This document shows, in pieces, positions 54,447 through 63,780 of a DNA stretch of 64,000 nt (positions are counted from its first letter, which is position 1; every line of letters starts with the position of its first letter). The DNA is taken from positions 41,425 to 105,424 of the forward strand of contig JAIELF010000015.1 of the NCBI GenBank assembly GCA_019753235.1, written 5' to 3'. The notes beneath the pieces are model-generated. The model searched no databases. It saw only the letters and a program-made list of their open reading frames with translations, and was not told the origin of the DNA. This DNA comes from a bacterium. GTDB lineage: Bacteria > Planctomycetota > Planctomycetia > Kolteriales > Kolteriaceae. The translations under genes and the position numbers were made by a program.

Positions 54447-55415
54447 TCACGCCGGACGCCGCTGGTCCCTCCTCTCCAGGTCGTTAGGAACGGTCGTTAC
54501 CGGTCGAGCTTGTTCCGCGGTCAACGAGATCACGCTGATGCCGTGCTTGTTGGCTAGTTCGACGGTCTCATGGGAATCGATCACGATGGTCTTGCCGGTT
54601 TCGATGGCCAGGCACGTTCCGCCGGCTCGGGCGATCGTTTCAATGGTGCTTCGGCCAATGGTCGGAACATCGAACCGCATATCTTGTCTCGGCTTGGCGA
54701 CCTTTACGACCGTGAAGCCCCCCGAGGGACAGAGTTGCCCGGCTCTTTCAATGGCTTTGTCGGTCCCTTCGATCGCTTCGAGGGCGAGAATGGCTCGTTC
54801 GCGAACGACCACGCTCTGGCCGATATCGAGTCGACCCAATTCTTTGGCCAGCATCCAGCCGAACGAGATGTCGCTTCGCTCGTGCGGCGAGGGGACTCGT
54901 TGCGTCATGCAGCCAGCCTTCGCCAGGATTTCTGGGACGATGTCGAGTGCGGAAGCGACGTGAATACCGTCCCTTTCAAATTCTTCAATCAACGCCAAGA
55001 GAAGTGAATCGTCGCGATTGTCTTTCTTCTGTGCAGAAAGAAAGACGCGAGCAAATCGCCAATCGGGCAGATGGCGCAGGAGCCGCCAGCGGTCGAACAT
55101 CGCCTTTTTCTGAATCTTGCCCGCCATGACGATGCAGCTAATCCCTTCTGTCTTGAATCGTTTGATCAGTGAGCCGAGCCGAGCGACCCCGTTCCAGTAG
55201 AACCGCGTGACGCACTCTGCCAGTGATGGGTCCGCATTTCCCTCGATGCCGACACAGATGACTTCGTACCCTTTGGCTTTTGCTCCCTCGGCAAAGAGGA
55301 CCGGAAATCGCCCACTCCCCGCCAGCAAACCGACACGCTTATCTCCCTGTAGCACCGTCTGCTCGGCGATTCCTTCCATCGGACCAATGAGTTGTCCTCT
55401 TGCTTGATCAGACAT
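54447..55415 (-). CDS. lpxI: LpxI-type UDP-2,3-diacylglucosamine pyrophosphatase
   Basis: Hydrolyses UDP-2,3-diacylglucosamine to lipid X in lipid A synthesis (DUF1009 family, alternative to LpxH). Visible are KRVGLLAGSGRFPVLFAEGA at the N-terminal domain and YWNGVARLGSLIKRFK, IVMAGKIQKKAMFD, DDSLLLALIEEFERDGI, the C-terminal DIGQSVVVRERAILALEAIEGTD, and GGFTVVKVAKPRQDMRFDVPTIG. The frame is open to 55517; ATG 55415 (MSDQ, 322 residues) or 55379 fits the roughly 280-residue family better, and no start has a strong ribosome-binding site. It supports a genuine lipid A-containing outer membrane. Confidence 0.88.
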   Translation of the reverse strand: MSDQARGQLIGPMEGIAEQTVLQGDKRVGLLAGSGRFPVLFAEGAKAKGYEVICVGIEGNADPSLAECVTRFYWNGVARLGSLIKRFKTEGISCIVMAGKIQKKAMFDRWRLLRHLPDWRFARVFLSAQKKDNRDDSLLLALIEEFERDGIHVASALDIVPEILAKAGCMTQRVPSPHERSDISFGWMLAKELGRLDIGQSVVVRERAILALEAIEGTDKAIERAGQLCPSGGFTVVKVAKPRQDMRFDVPTIGRSTIETIARAGGTCLAIETGKTIVIDSHETVELANKHGISVISLTAEQARPVTTVPNDLERRDQRRPA

Positions 55416-55903
55416 ATTGGCAAGCCCGCGATCGACCTGTTTGAAACAGGAGTCTGGCGCCAACAAACCTTTTGTGACGTAGTCCGGTGATGAGAGAACG
55501 TTGGGCGATGTCGCCATCGGGAAGATAGGTCGCCACTCTCGGGAGGGATCGATGAAGCCAGCGGTGACGGGGTGCCGTCACGCCGATTCTGAAAGCATCC
55601 TTGGACCCCACGCTTGGCAAGGGGCTTCCCTCTCTTCCCTGAAAGGTGTACGTCAAGTTGCGTCGGGACAGCCGAGCGGGCCATTGCAAGCAGGCATGCC
55701 TGATGCCCGGGTCGGATTATCCATTCAAGACCCCCAAAATCTAACGGGACCGAGAATTCCTGCAAGAGCATTTTCTGCCCGGCAGAGAAAGGGACGGGCT
55801 CGCGTCGGCAGGGCACGTCGACATTGTGTAGCGTCGCATTCGATCCCATGGATGAAGAAAGGGAGTCGCGGTTATGGAACATGATCAGCGAAGAACAGGT
55901 TGA
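55416..55903. other. Region between lpxI and the SelW-like gene
   Basis: Nearly 490 bases. Part (to 55517) may be the true 5' end of lpxI if a longer start is used. Beyond that, overlapping open frames on both strands have no ribosome-binding site and no recognisable product. Nothing else was seen. Confidence 0.35.
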
Positions 55904-56179
55904 TTATGGGGACGGACGGACGCTCGGGGATGTCTTGTTTGCGAGTAATTTTACTAGGGTTTCGTCGTTGGGGAGCAAGCCGAACCCAAGCTTTCCCAGC
56001 CAGCCGCGCGTGTCGCGCTTATCGAAAACCAAGATGTCATCGCGCCAGATTTTGAAGACGCCAAAGCTTCCCGTTTCGAGCACTACATCGGCCGCCAGTC
56101 GGCTACGAAAAAGACTTGCCAATCGCTCGGCATGTTTGCGATATCCACAGGGAACGCAGTACTTGATCCGGATATTCAT
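55904..56179 (-). CDS. SelW/Rdx-family thioredoxin-like protein
   Basis: Small selenoprotein-W-like protein with Cys in place of selenocysteine. ATG 56179 (GGGGGG about 9-14 bases upstream) gives 91 residues starting MNIRIKYCVPCGYRKHAE with the CxxC redox motif (C-V-P-C), a LETGSFGVFKIWRDD strand region, and the family ending VFDKRDTRGWLGKLGF. Members of this family have a thioredoxin fold with a proposed redox role. An in-frame ATG at 56245 would add 22 residues without support. It is upstream of lpxI on the same strand. Confidence 0.82.
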   Translation of the reverse strand: MNIRIKYCVPCGYRKHAERLASLFRSRLAADVVLETGSFGVFKIWRDDILVFDKRDTRGWLGKLGFGLLPNDETLVKLLANKTSPSVRPSP

Positions 56180-56322
56180 GAAGCTTGGCCCCCCAAAGTG
56201 GATCTCTGCGTTCTTCACGACACCGACGGAAGCGGTGATGATCACGGTTCGCTTCGTCCATGTATTTTAGTCGATTCGCCCTTGCATGAGACGCGGAGCC
56301 GATCATCCTCGGCAACATGCCG

Positions 56323-58248
56323 CTAGCCCGCGCCTGGTATCGGTGGAGCTCCGTCCACTCGCGTCGGGCCGGTATCGACATCGTTCGTCTTCGGATCGAT
56401 CGTTCGAATGGGCGAGGTGCCCGGCACCAATCGCGGCGACGAGGCTTCCATCACCTCCTTGAACTCTGTGGCATCAAGGACTTCCTTCTCGAGCAGCCGC
56501 TCGGCCAACTTCTCGAGCGACGGGCGATGCTGATTGAGAATATTTCGCACCAGCACTTGCGCTTGGTCGACAATTCGCCGGACCTCCATGTCAATCTCTC
56601 TCGCCGTGGTCTCGCTGTACTCGCGCGTCGCTCCGAGCGAAGTCCCCAGAAATGCGGAGTCTTGTGAATCGCGATACTGCAGCCGACCGAGTTCGGGGCT
56701 CATGCCGAAATCTTTGACCATGCTTCGAGCGATCGAGGCAACCCGCTGCAAATCGTTCTGAGCGCCGGTCGACGTTTCGCTGAAGACAATCTCCTCGGCG
56801 GTGATCCCACCCAATAGCGTACAGATACGGCTTTCCAACTCGCTTTGCGTCGCGAGATAGCGATCGTCAAGCGGTCTTTGCAAGGTGTAACCCAAGGCGC
56901 CGATGCCGCGAGGAACGATCGAGATCTTGTGAACGGGGTCAGATCCAGGCAGCAGAAACGCGACGATCGCATGGCCACACTCATGATAGGCGATCCGCCT
57001 TTTTTCCTCGGGCATCATCACCCGCTGCTTTCGTTCGAGCCCCGCCATCGATCGTTCGATCGCTTCTTCAAGCAGGTGCCGAGTCACGTGGGGAAAACCT
57101 TTTCGTCCGGCTAGAAGTGCCGCCTCATTGATGAGATTGGCCAGATCCGCTCCGACAAAACCAGGCGTCAACGAGGCAATCTCCCGCAGGTTGAGGTCTT
57201 CGGCCACCTTCACATTGCGAGCATGCACTTGCAGAATCGCTTCGCGTCCATTGACGTCGGGGCGATCAACCACCACGGTGCGATCGAATCGCCCGGGTCG
57301 AAGCAAGGCAGCGTCGAGAATCTCGGGCCGATTCGTCGCTGCCATGATGATGACACCACGATTCGAATCGAACCCATCCATCTCGACAAGAAGCTGGTTG
57401 AGCGTTTGCTCTCGTTCATCATGCCCCCCAACGAATCCGGAGCCTCGACTTTTTCCAATCGCGTCGAGTTCGTCGATGAAGATGATGCACGGGGCACGCT
57501 GCTCGGCCTGGGCGAATAGATCTCTCACACGCGCGGCGCCCACGCCGACAAACATCTCGACAAAGTCTGAGCCGGATAGTCCGAAAAAAGGGACCCCCGC
57601 TTCGCCGGCGACCGCTCGCGCCAGTAATGTCTTGCCGGTGCCGGGCGGGCCCACCAACATCACCCCCTTCGGGATACGTCCTCCCACGGCCTGGTACTTT
57701 TCGGGATTCTTCAGGAAGTCGACCACTTCTCGCAATTCATCGACGGCTTCTTCCAGGCCAGCAACATCGTCGAAGGAAACGTTTAGATCCTCGTGCGCGT
57801 AGAGCTTGGCTTTACTTCGGCCGAACATCATCGCGCCTCCGCCCGGACCCATTCGTCGAAATACTAGAAAATAGAGAAGGGCGACCACGATCGCGGTCGG
57901 CAAGAGCCAGACGAGCATCACGCTAAAGGGATTGGGATCCGGCGAGCCTTTGATGTCGACGTTCTTTTCGAGGCAGAGACGCACGAGATCCGTGTCACGG
58001 GGCAATCCATTGACGTCGACGGAGAACTGACGACTCCTTCGGCCCGACGTGTCGGCAATTGACTCTTTCAAATTGCCGGTGAATACGCCTTGCCCGGTGA
58101 CGACGCTCTGCACGCTGCCAGCATCGAGCAGTTTGCGAAACTCAGAGTATGTCACCTGGATGGGGCGAGGCTCCATCAGCGTCGCTTGAATCAACAAAAC
58201 GGCCAGGACTAAAAGTCCGACGGGGAGTATCCAATTTGACCACTTCAT
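56323..58248 (-). CDS. ftsH: FtsH, ATP-dependent zinc metalloprotease
   Basis: Membrane-anchored AAA+ protease that degrades unassembled or regulatory membrane and cytoplasmic proteins. N-terminal helix ([19 protein letters not shown]), periplasmic FtsH_ext domain, second helix (about 105-127), then the AAA domain with Walker A GPPGTGKT (about 200), [22 protein letters not shown], Walker [13 protein letters not shown] and [11 protein letters not shown]. The M41 peptidase domain has HECGH (about 423) and [15 protein letters not shown]. Length 641 is normal. It is alone on its strand here. Confidence 0.96.
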   Translation of the reverse strand: MKWSNWILPVGLLVLAVLLIQATLMEPRPIQVTYSEFRKLLDAGSVQSVVTGQGVFTGNLKESIADTSGRRSRQFSVDVNGLPRDTDLVRLCLEKNVDIKGSPDPNPFSVMLVWLLPTAIVVALLYFLVFRRMGPGGGAMMFGRSKAKLYAHEDLNVSFDDVAGLEEAVDELREVVDFLKNPEKYQAVGGRIPKGVMLVGPPGTGKTLLARAVAGEAGVPFFGLSGSDFVEMFVGVGAARVRDLFAQAEQRAPCIIFIDELDAIGKSRGSGFVGGHDEREQTLNQLLVEMDGFDSNRGVIIMAATNRPEILDAALLRPGRFDRTVVVDRPDVNGREAILQVHARNVKVAEDLNLREIASLTPGFVGADLANLINEAALLAGRKGFPHVTRHLLEEAIERSMAGLERKQRVMMPEEKRRIAYHECGHAIVAFLLPGSDPVHKISIVPRGIGALGYTLQRPLDDRYLATQSELESRICTLLGGITAEEIVFSETSTGAQNDLQRVASIARSMVKDFGMSPELGRLQYRDSQDSAFLGTSLGATREYSETTAREIDMEVRRIVDQAQVLVRNILNQHRPSLEKLAERLLEKEVLDATEFKEVMEASSPRLVPGTSPIRTIDPKTNDVDTGPTRVDGAPPIPGAG

Positions 58249-58492
58249 TCCGTCGCTTATCTCCGGAAAAACGCCGAGCGATGAAGCCGAGTCTGCCCCA
58301 TCGATATGCTACGGGCCTCTCATCGGGCCCAAGGGCCTCGACCTATTCTATGGGTGAGGCGATCGGGGCGATCCGGGACTGGTTCCCTCGAGGGTAGCGC
58401 CGATCTTGCCTGGACCTGTTTAGGTGCTTGATCTGGCCTCACGAGCCTTTACGATGAGAGAGTCGGATGAGAGTCATTTAGGAGATGAAATA

Positions 58493-59065
58493 ATGCGGCG
58501 TGTTTCTTCAGTGGCGGCGTTAGCGCTGATGGTCGGCTCGGCATGGGGGATTGATCTAGGAGCCGATGCTCCAGCGTGGAGCAATCTCCCTGGTACGGAT
58601 GGCAAGAATCATTCCCTTCAAGAGCTGAAAGACGCCAAGGCGGTAGTGGTCGCGTTCACTTGTAATCATTGTCCGGTCGCGGTGGCGTACGAAGATCGCT
58701 TTATCGCATTCGCGAAGGAGTATCAGAAAAAGGGGGTCGCCTTCGTCGCAATCAGCGTCAACAAGGGAGAATCGGATCAGCTTCCCGCGATGATCGAACG
58801 AGCCAAGGAGAAGGATTTCCCCTTCCCGTACATTTACGACGAAAGCCAAAAGATTGGCCATGATTTCCAGGCGGAGAAAACGCCACACCTGTTCGTCCTC
58901 GATAAAGATCGCAAGATCGCCTACGTCGGATCATTCGACGATAAAATGGCCGCGGAAAAGGTCGAGACTCACTTCGTCAAAGATGCCGTGGATGCCATTC
59001 TCGCGGGTAAGAAGCCCGCCGTGCAGACGCATCCCGCGCATGGTTGCGGCATTCGATACGAGTAA
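58493..59065 (+). CDS. Exported peroxiredoxin/thioredoxin-like redox protein
   Basis: ATG 58493 with AGGAGATGAAATA upstream gives 190 residues and a signal peptide (MRRVSSVAALALMVGSAWG). The mature part is a redoxin-type thioredoxin fold: LGADAPAWSNLPGTDGKNHSL, VVVAFTCNHCPVAVAYEDR with the CNHC redox motif, VAFVAISVNKGESDQLP, IGHDFQAEKTPHLFVLD with the cis-Pro, and VGSFDD. The C-terminus HPAHGCGIRYE carries another Cys. It probably acts on thiols in the periplasm. A frame extending to 58424 has no signal peptide and is disregarded. Confidence 0.88.
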   Translation: MRRVSSVAALALMVGSAWGIDLGADAPAWSNLPGTDGKNHSLQELKDAKAVVVAFTCNHCPVAVAYEDRFIAFAKEYQKKGVAFVAISVNKGESDQLPAMIERAKEKDFPFPYIYDESQKIGHDFQAEKTPHLFVLDKDRKIAYVGSFDDKMAAEKVETHFVKDAVDAILAGKKPAVQTHPAHGCGIRYE

Positions 59066-59146
59066 ACTCGCTCGATCGTCCATCACCATCGGTCGAGGCG
59101 CTGCCAAAGGATGCCCGCCTCGACCATTTTCACAAGAGGTTGACGG

Positions 59147-59803
59147 ATGAAATTCATCAAGGTTCTCTCTCGGCATGGATGGCTGATTCTTTTTCTGGTC
59201 GTCGTGGCGGGCTGTTCAAAGAAGTCTCCGCCGCCGTCAGCCCAGGCGACCGATCCCGAAATTGAAAAGTTGGTCACCGGAGATCGATCCAAAGAGAAAT
59301 CTCCCGCGACATCGGAACCAGCCTCGCCGATGGTCATTCCGCCTCCGCCGGCGGCGGCCGCGCCGAACGAGCAGAGCCGAACCCCCGCCATCGTTCAAGT
59401 TGTCGACTTTGCCGGGTTCAACAAAGAACGGGAAGCATTTCGCGGGAAATATCTTGTCGTCGATGGCTGGGCGACTTGGTGTGGCATCTGCAAAGAGAAG
59501 TTTCCCAAATTCCTCGAAGTCGAATCAAAGTATCGTTTGCACGACAACGTGGTCTTCGCCAGCATCGCCAATGATCCAGCAGACAAAGAACCGGAAGTGA
59601 AAGAGTTCCTTGCCCAGCTCTCGAGCAACCTGCGAACGTTTGTTCTCGATGAAGACCCAGCCGATTTCGCCGCCACCTTCGAAGTCAACGGCGTCCCTGC
59701 CTATCTCGTTTACGACCCCGAGGGAAAGATCATCTTTCGTGCCGGCAAGATCGAAGAACTGATCGACAAATTGGCAGAGCTATTCCCCGAAAACAAATCG
59801 TAA
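59147..59803 (+). CDS. TlpA-like thioredoxin-fold lipoprotein
   Basis: 218 residues beginning with a lipoprotein signal (MKFIKVLSRHGWLILFLVVV, lipobox VAGC), then a Lys/Ser/Pro/Ala tether of about 55 residues. The thioredoxin domain has YLVVDGWATWCGICKEKFPKF (redox CGIC), VFASIANDPADKE and FEVNGVPAYLVYDPEGKIIFR with the cis-Pro. Probably membrane-tethered in the periplasm and reduces or oxidises cysteines there. It lies 81 bases after another thioredoxin-fold gene and 17 bases before the PLP enzyme. Confidence 0.88.
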   Translation: MKFIKVLSRHGWLILFLVVVAGCSKKSPPPSAQATDPEIEKLVTGDRSKEKSPATSEPASPMVIPPPPAAAAPNEQSRTPAIVQVVDFAGFNKEREAFRGKYLVVDGWATWCGICKEKFPKFLEVESKYRLHDNVVFASIANDPADKEPEVKEFLAQLSSNLRTFVLDEDPADFAATFEVNGVPAYLVYDPEGKIIFRAGKIEELIDKLAELFPENKS

Positions 59804-59820
59804 AGGGGGCGCTCTCTCTC

Positions 59821-60975
59821 ATGGTTAACGCTGTCGCCATGCCCCCCATTGATGCTCGGCCGTACCGTCTGGATGACACTCGCTCTCTGCTCACTCCCAG
59901 TCTGGTGGTCTATCCCGATATCGTGCAAAGCAACTTGCGGCAGGCGATCAACTGGGCAGGCGGAAACCCAGCCCGGCTTCGGCCGCACGCCAAAACGCAC
60001 AAGACCATCGACGTTATCCAAATGGAACTAGCGCTCGGGATCACCAAGCACAAGTGCGCGACGCTGTTCGAGGCCGATATGCTTGCCAGGGCAGGGGCGC
60101 CCGATGTTCTGATCGCCTACCCGATGGTCGGTCCGAACATCGGCTTATTCGTCGAGTTGGTCGCTCGGTACGCGGGAAGAACCGATTTCTCTGTTCTCGT
60201 GGATCATCCCGCCCCGGTGCCGATGCTTGCTGACGCCTTGAGAGAAAAGAATCAGACATCGAGAGTGATGATCGATCTGGATGCGGGGATGGGCCGGACA
60301 GGCGTTCTTCCAGGGCCGGCCGTCATCGAGCTGGCTCGTCAGATTGTCGGGCACGCGTCGCTTCAATGGGATGGATTGCATCTGTACGACGGCGACGTCG
60401 ATTCGCCTTCTCCGGAAGTGCGAGCCGACCGCGTGTCCCAAGAGTTTGCTCTCCTTTGCCGACTAACAAGCGATCTGGAATCTGTCGGCTTGCCGGTGCG
60501 AAGGTGGGTCGTCGCGGGGACGGGCACATTTGCCGCTTGGCTCCATGTGGGCAAGGATGATGCTCGCCTAGAAGCCTCGCCTGGAACGTTCGTTTTCAGT
60601 GACTGGAATTATCATCAGCGTTTTGCCGAGCTTCGTATGACGCCGGCCGCGATTCTCTGGACGCGCGTTGTGAGCTTGCCTCGCCCGGGGCGATTGACCT
60701 GCGACCTGGGTCACAAAGCCGTCGCGGCCGACCCCAGTAAAGAGCAGCGAGTTCACTTTCTCGATCTAGAAGAACAGACGCTTTTCAAGCAAAACGAAGA
60801 GCATCTGGTTGTCGATACGCGGGAGGCCGATCGCTTCGCGCCGGGCGATCTGCTGATGGCAATTTCTTACCATATCTGTCCCACATGCGCGCTTCATCGG
60901 GATATGTACATTGCCAGGAATGGGACGCTGGTCGGTCGGTGGCAAGTCGCCGGCCGAGACCGCGATTGGCGCTAA
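59821..60975 (+). CDS. DSD1-type PLP enzyme (D-threonine aldolase / D-serine dehydratase-like)
   Basis: Fold-type III (alanine racemase-like) PLP enzyme of 384 residues. The PLP-lysine is in LRPHAKTHKT (about residue 60). Also conserved are DLDAGMGRTGV, GLHLYDGDV and ASPGTFVFSDWNY. The C-terminal metal site of the D-threonine aldolase/D-serine dehydratase family appears as ISYHICPTCALH (His and Cys ligands). GGGGGCG precedes ATG 59821. It likely acts on a D-3-hydroxyamino acid; the exact substrate is open. Confidence 0.9.
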   Translation: MVNAVAMPPIDARPYRLDDTRSLLTPSLVVYPDIVQSNLRQAINWAGGNPARLRPHAKTHKTIDVIQMELALGITKHKCATLFEADMLARAGAPDVLIAYPMVGPNIGLFVELVARYAGRTDFSVLVDHPAPVPMLADALREKNQTSRVMIDLDAGMGRTGVLPGPAVIELARQIVGHASLQWDGLHLYDGDVDSPSPEVRADRVSQEFALLCRLTSDLESVGLPVRRWVVAGTGTFAAWLHVGKDDARLEASPGTFVFSDWNYHQRFAELRMTPAAILWTRVVSLPRPGRLTCDLGHKAVAADPSKEQRVHFLDLEEQTLFKQNEEHLVVDTREADRFAPGDLLMAISYHICPTCALHRDMYIARNGTLVGRWQVAGRDRDWR

Positions 60976-61788
60976 GTTTCTGAAAGAGGATCACTCTCCT
61001 GATTTCAACGAAGAGCCACCCGACGTCCAAGTCGAGAAGAAGCTTCGACTGACCCGCCCGATCAACGTGGACGGCCAATTAGCCCCAAACGTTTATCACG
61101 CGATCCTCAGCATCCCAATCTCTCGTTTCTACCCCGGCGATAACGTCGATGCGAACGACATCACCCGAGAAGCTTCCCTGATCCGAAAAGTTCGTTACAC
61201 TCTCCCTGACACTCCCTCTGTCAAAGCAAGTCTCGATTCAATGCACCGAAAACTAACCGATCACGGAGTGCCAACTTTCAAAAGTGCTCATGACTGCGGA
61301 CGCGACCGCAGCGAAGAGCGAAGCCTGGGAACACCCGACCGCGAAGCAGATGCGCCCAAGTGCAGACAAATTCAGGGAACAACGAGGAGATTGGAAGCGA
61401 CTACCTGAACGCCCACGACACGCCCTCGTGAGTGTCGCCGATCGAAGAGCCTCAAATCCGCAAGGGGACGGCGTACGGATCAGGTTTTTCCCTAGAGAGG
61501 TAAGGGGTTTTCGTGCCTCATCAATCGCCGCCTTCGACGTTTCTCGGGACTTTGATTTCCGAGTTGAGTTCTTGCAACGATGATTCTCAAACTTGAGGCC
61601 AGTTCTTGGTTCGCGGCATTCCTCGGTATCAGACGAAGGATTGTGAGGATCGTAGCGTTCACGGCCACCATCGGGGTTGTACTCGATAGAATAGGCAGCG
61701 GAGCGGTTCGCGGTTCAGTACATCCGGAAACCGAGTCCAATTCGGCAAACAACGGCACATATTCCTCAGAGGTTTGGGAGGTTCTCTC
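60976..61788. other. Poorly coding region, possible gene remnants
   Basis: About 810 bases before the Ntn-hydrolase. Two plus-strand frames look partly coding: one to 61408 (segment LTRPINVDGQLAPNVYHAIL) and a second, in another frame, 61284-61583 (KQMRPSADKFREQRGDWKRL). Neither has a credible start with ribosome-binding site nor a recognisable product. They could be pieces of one frameshifted gene. Minus-strand frames are no better. Confidence 0.3.
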
Positions 61789-62847
61789 ATGCGTTCGCGA
61801 CTCTTGTTCCCGATGGCTCTTCTCGCCGCCGGAGCCGCCCTTACCTCTCTGGTTGTTTTTGTAACCAATGCAGATGCATGCACTCGCGCGGTATATCTCG
61901 GCAAGGAAGGTCGGGTCGTCACCGGGCGATCAATGGACTGGGTCGAAGACATGCAAACCAACCTGTGGATCTTCCCTCGTGGAATGAAGCGGGACGGCGG
62001 CCTCAACAAGGGATCGCTGGAGTGGACCAGCAAGTACGGCAGTGTCGTAGCGTCAGTCTACGAGGGCGGTACGGCGGACGGGATGAACGAGAAGGGGCTA
62101 GTCGTCAACTTGCTATACCTGGCCGAGTCGGAGTACCCACCGGCCGACGACAATCGCCCCGGTGTGTGCATCACCTCATGGGCGCAGTACATGCTCGACT
62201 CGTTCGCCACCGTGGAAGAAGCGGTCGCCGAGTTGAATAAGAATTCGTTCCGCGTGGTGCCGGTGGCAGCTCCGAACGGGGCCAAAGGCACGGTGCACTT
62301 GTCGATCTCAGACCCGACCGGCGACTCGGCGATCTTCGAATACGTCAAAGGCAAACTTGTCATCCACCACGGCAAGGAGTTCCAGGTCATGACGAACTCG
62401 CCGACCTACGACAAGCAACTGGCGCTGAACGAATACTGGAAGGAGATCGATGGGGCCGTGATGCTGCCGGGCACCACCCGGGCCGCCGACCGCTTCGCTC
62501 GGGCGTCCTATTACATCAATGCGTGTCTGCAAACCGCCGACGCTCGCGAATCCGTCGCCAGCGTCTTTAGCGTGATGCGGAATGTCAGCGTGCCTCGGGG
62601 AGTCCGCAAGAAGGACGCGCCCAATCTTTCATCGACCATCTGGCGTACGGTGTCTGACCATAAAAGCCGTGTCTACTATTTCGAGGATACCGCGAACCCG
62701 AGCCCAGCATGGGTGAAGTTGGACAAGGTCGACTTCAACGAGGGTTCCGGAACGCGGAAGTTGACTCTCTCGGGCAAGGACTTGGCTGGGGACCAGACGG
62801 CCAATTTCAAAAAGGCTGAGCCGTTCAAGTTCCTCGCTCCGCACTAA
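61789..62847 (+). CDS. Exported linear-amide hydrolase (choloylglycine hydrolase / penicillin V acylase family)
   Basis: Ntn-hydrolase of 352 residues. ATG 61789 has GGGAGG upstream. The signal peptide (MRSRLLFPMALLAAGAALTS...) ends in ADA directly before CTRAVYLG, so signal cleavage would expose the catalytic N-terminal Cys (residue 31). Family features follow: VVTGRSMDWVED (Arg and Asp of the active site), YGSVVASVYEGGTADGMNEKGLVVNLLYL, AQYMLDSFATVEEAV and VMTNSPTYDKQLAL. It hydrolyses an amide bond, with substrates in the family ranging from bile-salt conjugates to penicillin V and acyl-homoserine lactones; here unknown. Confidence 0.92.
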   Translation: MRSRLLFPMALLAAGAALTSLVVFVTNADACTRAVYLGKEGRVVTGRSMDWVEDMQTNLWIFPRGMKRDGGLNKGSLEWTSKYGSVVASVYEGGTADGMNEKGLVVNLLYLAESEYPPADDNRPGVCITSWAQYMLDSFATVEEAVAELNKNSFRVVPVAAPNGAKGTVHLSISDPTGDSAIFEYVKGKLVIHHGKEFQVMTNSPTYDKQLALNEYWKEIDGAVMLPGTTRAADRFARASYYINACLQTADARESVASVFSVMRNVSVPRGVRKKDAPNLSSTIWRTVSDHKSRVYYFEDTANPSPAWVKLDKVDFNEGSGTRKLTLSGKDLAGDQTANFKKAEPFKFLAPH

Positions 62848-63198
62848 GCCATGAAAGAGCGAAACAGATCAACAATGGACCGGTTTACAGGATGGATCCC
62901 CGGTGCCAGATGCGTTGGCTTTTGCGCGCCAAGGACGAACCGTCCGGTGGACCTTGATCAGAACGTCAAGGTCACGCCCTCATGTGTGCGTTGTGACGCA
63001 TCAGCTGGCCGATGGCTACGCCGTCCGCACCGTGCAGGAACTGCCAGGGCCACAAGGACGTTCGTATGTCGATAATTTACACCGACGTCCTGAACCGGGC
63101 TGGACGTACTGGCTCGCGATCCCGATGAGCGCTAGACAGGGGCCGCCAATCACGCAGTAAATGCTACAATGCGACTTCCGACGATTAGCTGCCTGCGC
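62848..63198. other. Intergenic region before the cassette-like gene
   Basis: About 350 bases. A plus-strand frame from GTG 62903 to 63160 (85 codons; contains THQLADGYAVRTVQELPG) has some coding flavour but no ribosome-binding site or known relatives that I recognise. It may be a remnant of a gene. Minus-strand frames are unconvincing. Confidence 0.3.
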
Positions 63199-63205
63199 GT
63201 TAGGC
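63199..63205 (+). other. Integron-type core site GTTAGGC
   Basis: The heptamer GTTAGGC fits the GTTRRRY consensus at which integron integrases join cassettes, inside GCGCGTTAGGCCGC. The upstream TTAGCTGCC could be the adjoining L-type element. No complete upstream partner site (RYYYAAC) was found within about 120 bases, so this may be a cassette boundary with a degraded neighbour or chance. Confidence 0.4.
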
Positions 63206-63281
63206 CGCACATTTGCGACCTACAGGTAATAGGCGGAAACTTCCAATAAACAAGTTAGCGTGACGAAAGCGGTTCCAAATC

Positions 63282-63698
63282 ATGACGCTCTCTGACACGC
63301 TATCTCGGTGCATCGCGTCATGGGAGCGCGACGGCATAAAGCCAGGCCCGCCCGTGGCTAAAGATGTGATTCGACAGACGTGGTCTGCTCTAGGGCAGCG
63401 CGTGTCTTGCGATGTTGTTGCCTTGTATTCAACGCTCGGCGGATTCGCCCAGTATGAGTTCGACGAAGAATTTTTGTGGTCGTTGTGGCCGTGGGATTGG
63501 TTAAGGAAGCGCAACGAAGAAGAACGCCGAACAGGCGTTATGTTCTGCGATCATTCGATTGAAGTCTGCACCTGGGAACTGCGGTACGAGAATGAAGAGG
63601 TCTCATCGGTTTGGCTTATCCAGAATCAACAGCAAACCGCCCCCAGCTTGGAATCGTTCCTTGAGATGTATCTCGACGATCCGTGGAACTTGCTATGA
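63282..63698 (+). CDS. SUKH (SMI1/KNR4)-like small protein
   Basis: 138 residues without signal peptide or membrane helix. The pattern IRQTWSALGQRVSCDVVALYSTLGGF, a Trp-rich middle (EFLWSLWPWDWLRKRN), VMFCDHSIEVCTWELRY and the end SLESFLEMYLDDPWNLL resembles SMI1/KNR4 (SUKH) proteins, many of which are immunity proteins to polymorphic toxins, while others are free-standing. It lies between integron-type sites and so may be a mobile gene cassette. No toxin gene is adjacent. The ATG has no clear ribosome-binding site, which is common in cassettes. Confidence 0.55.
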   Translation: MTLSDTLSRCIASWERDGIKPGPPVAKDVIRQTWSALGQRVSCDVVALYSTLGGFAQYEFDEEFLWSLWPWDWLRKRNEEERRTGVMFCDHSIEVCTWELRYENEEVSSVWLIQNQQQTAPSLESFLEMYLDDPWNLL

Positions 63699-63703
63699 GT
63701 AAC

Positions 63704-63780
63704 GCTAACAAGTCGCTGCAGTTGGCCCGCTGGCAACGCGCTCGCTTGAGGGCGGGCATCTGAGCTTTGGCGCTAATCGC
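63704..63780. other. attC-like fold after the SUKH-like gene (degenerate)
   Basis: Six bases after the stop codon, GCTAACAAGTCGCTGCAG (R''/L'' type) is followed by a GCCCGC/GCGGGC inner stem (63725-63730 with 63752-63757) and CTGAGCTTTGGCGCTAA (L'/R' type). GCTGCAG opposite CTGAGC leaves an extra base unpaired, as in true attC sites. The R' box reads GCTAATC instead of GTTRRRY, so the recombination point is altered. Length of about 77 bases is normal for attC. Confidence 0.5.

Noticed and set aside
55166..55882. 238-codon minus-strand frame overlapping lpxI
   Set aside because: Its C-terminal half overlaps lpxI in another frame, and the unique part has no ribosome-binding site or known domain.
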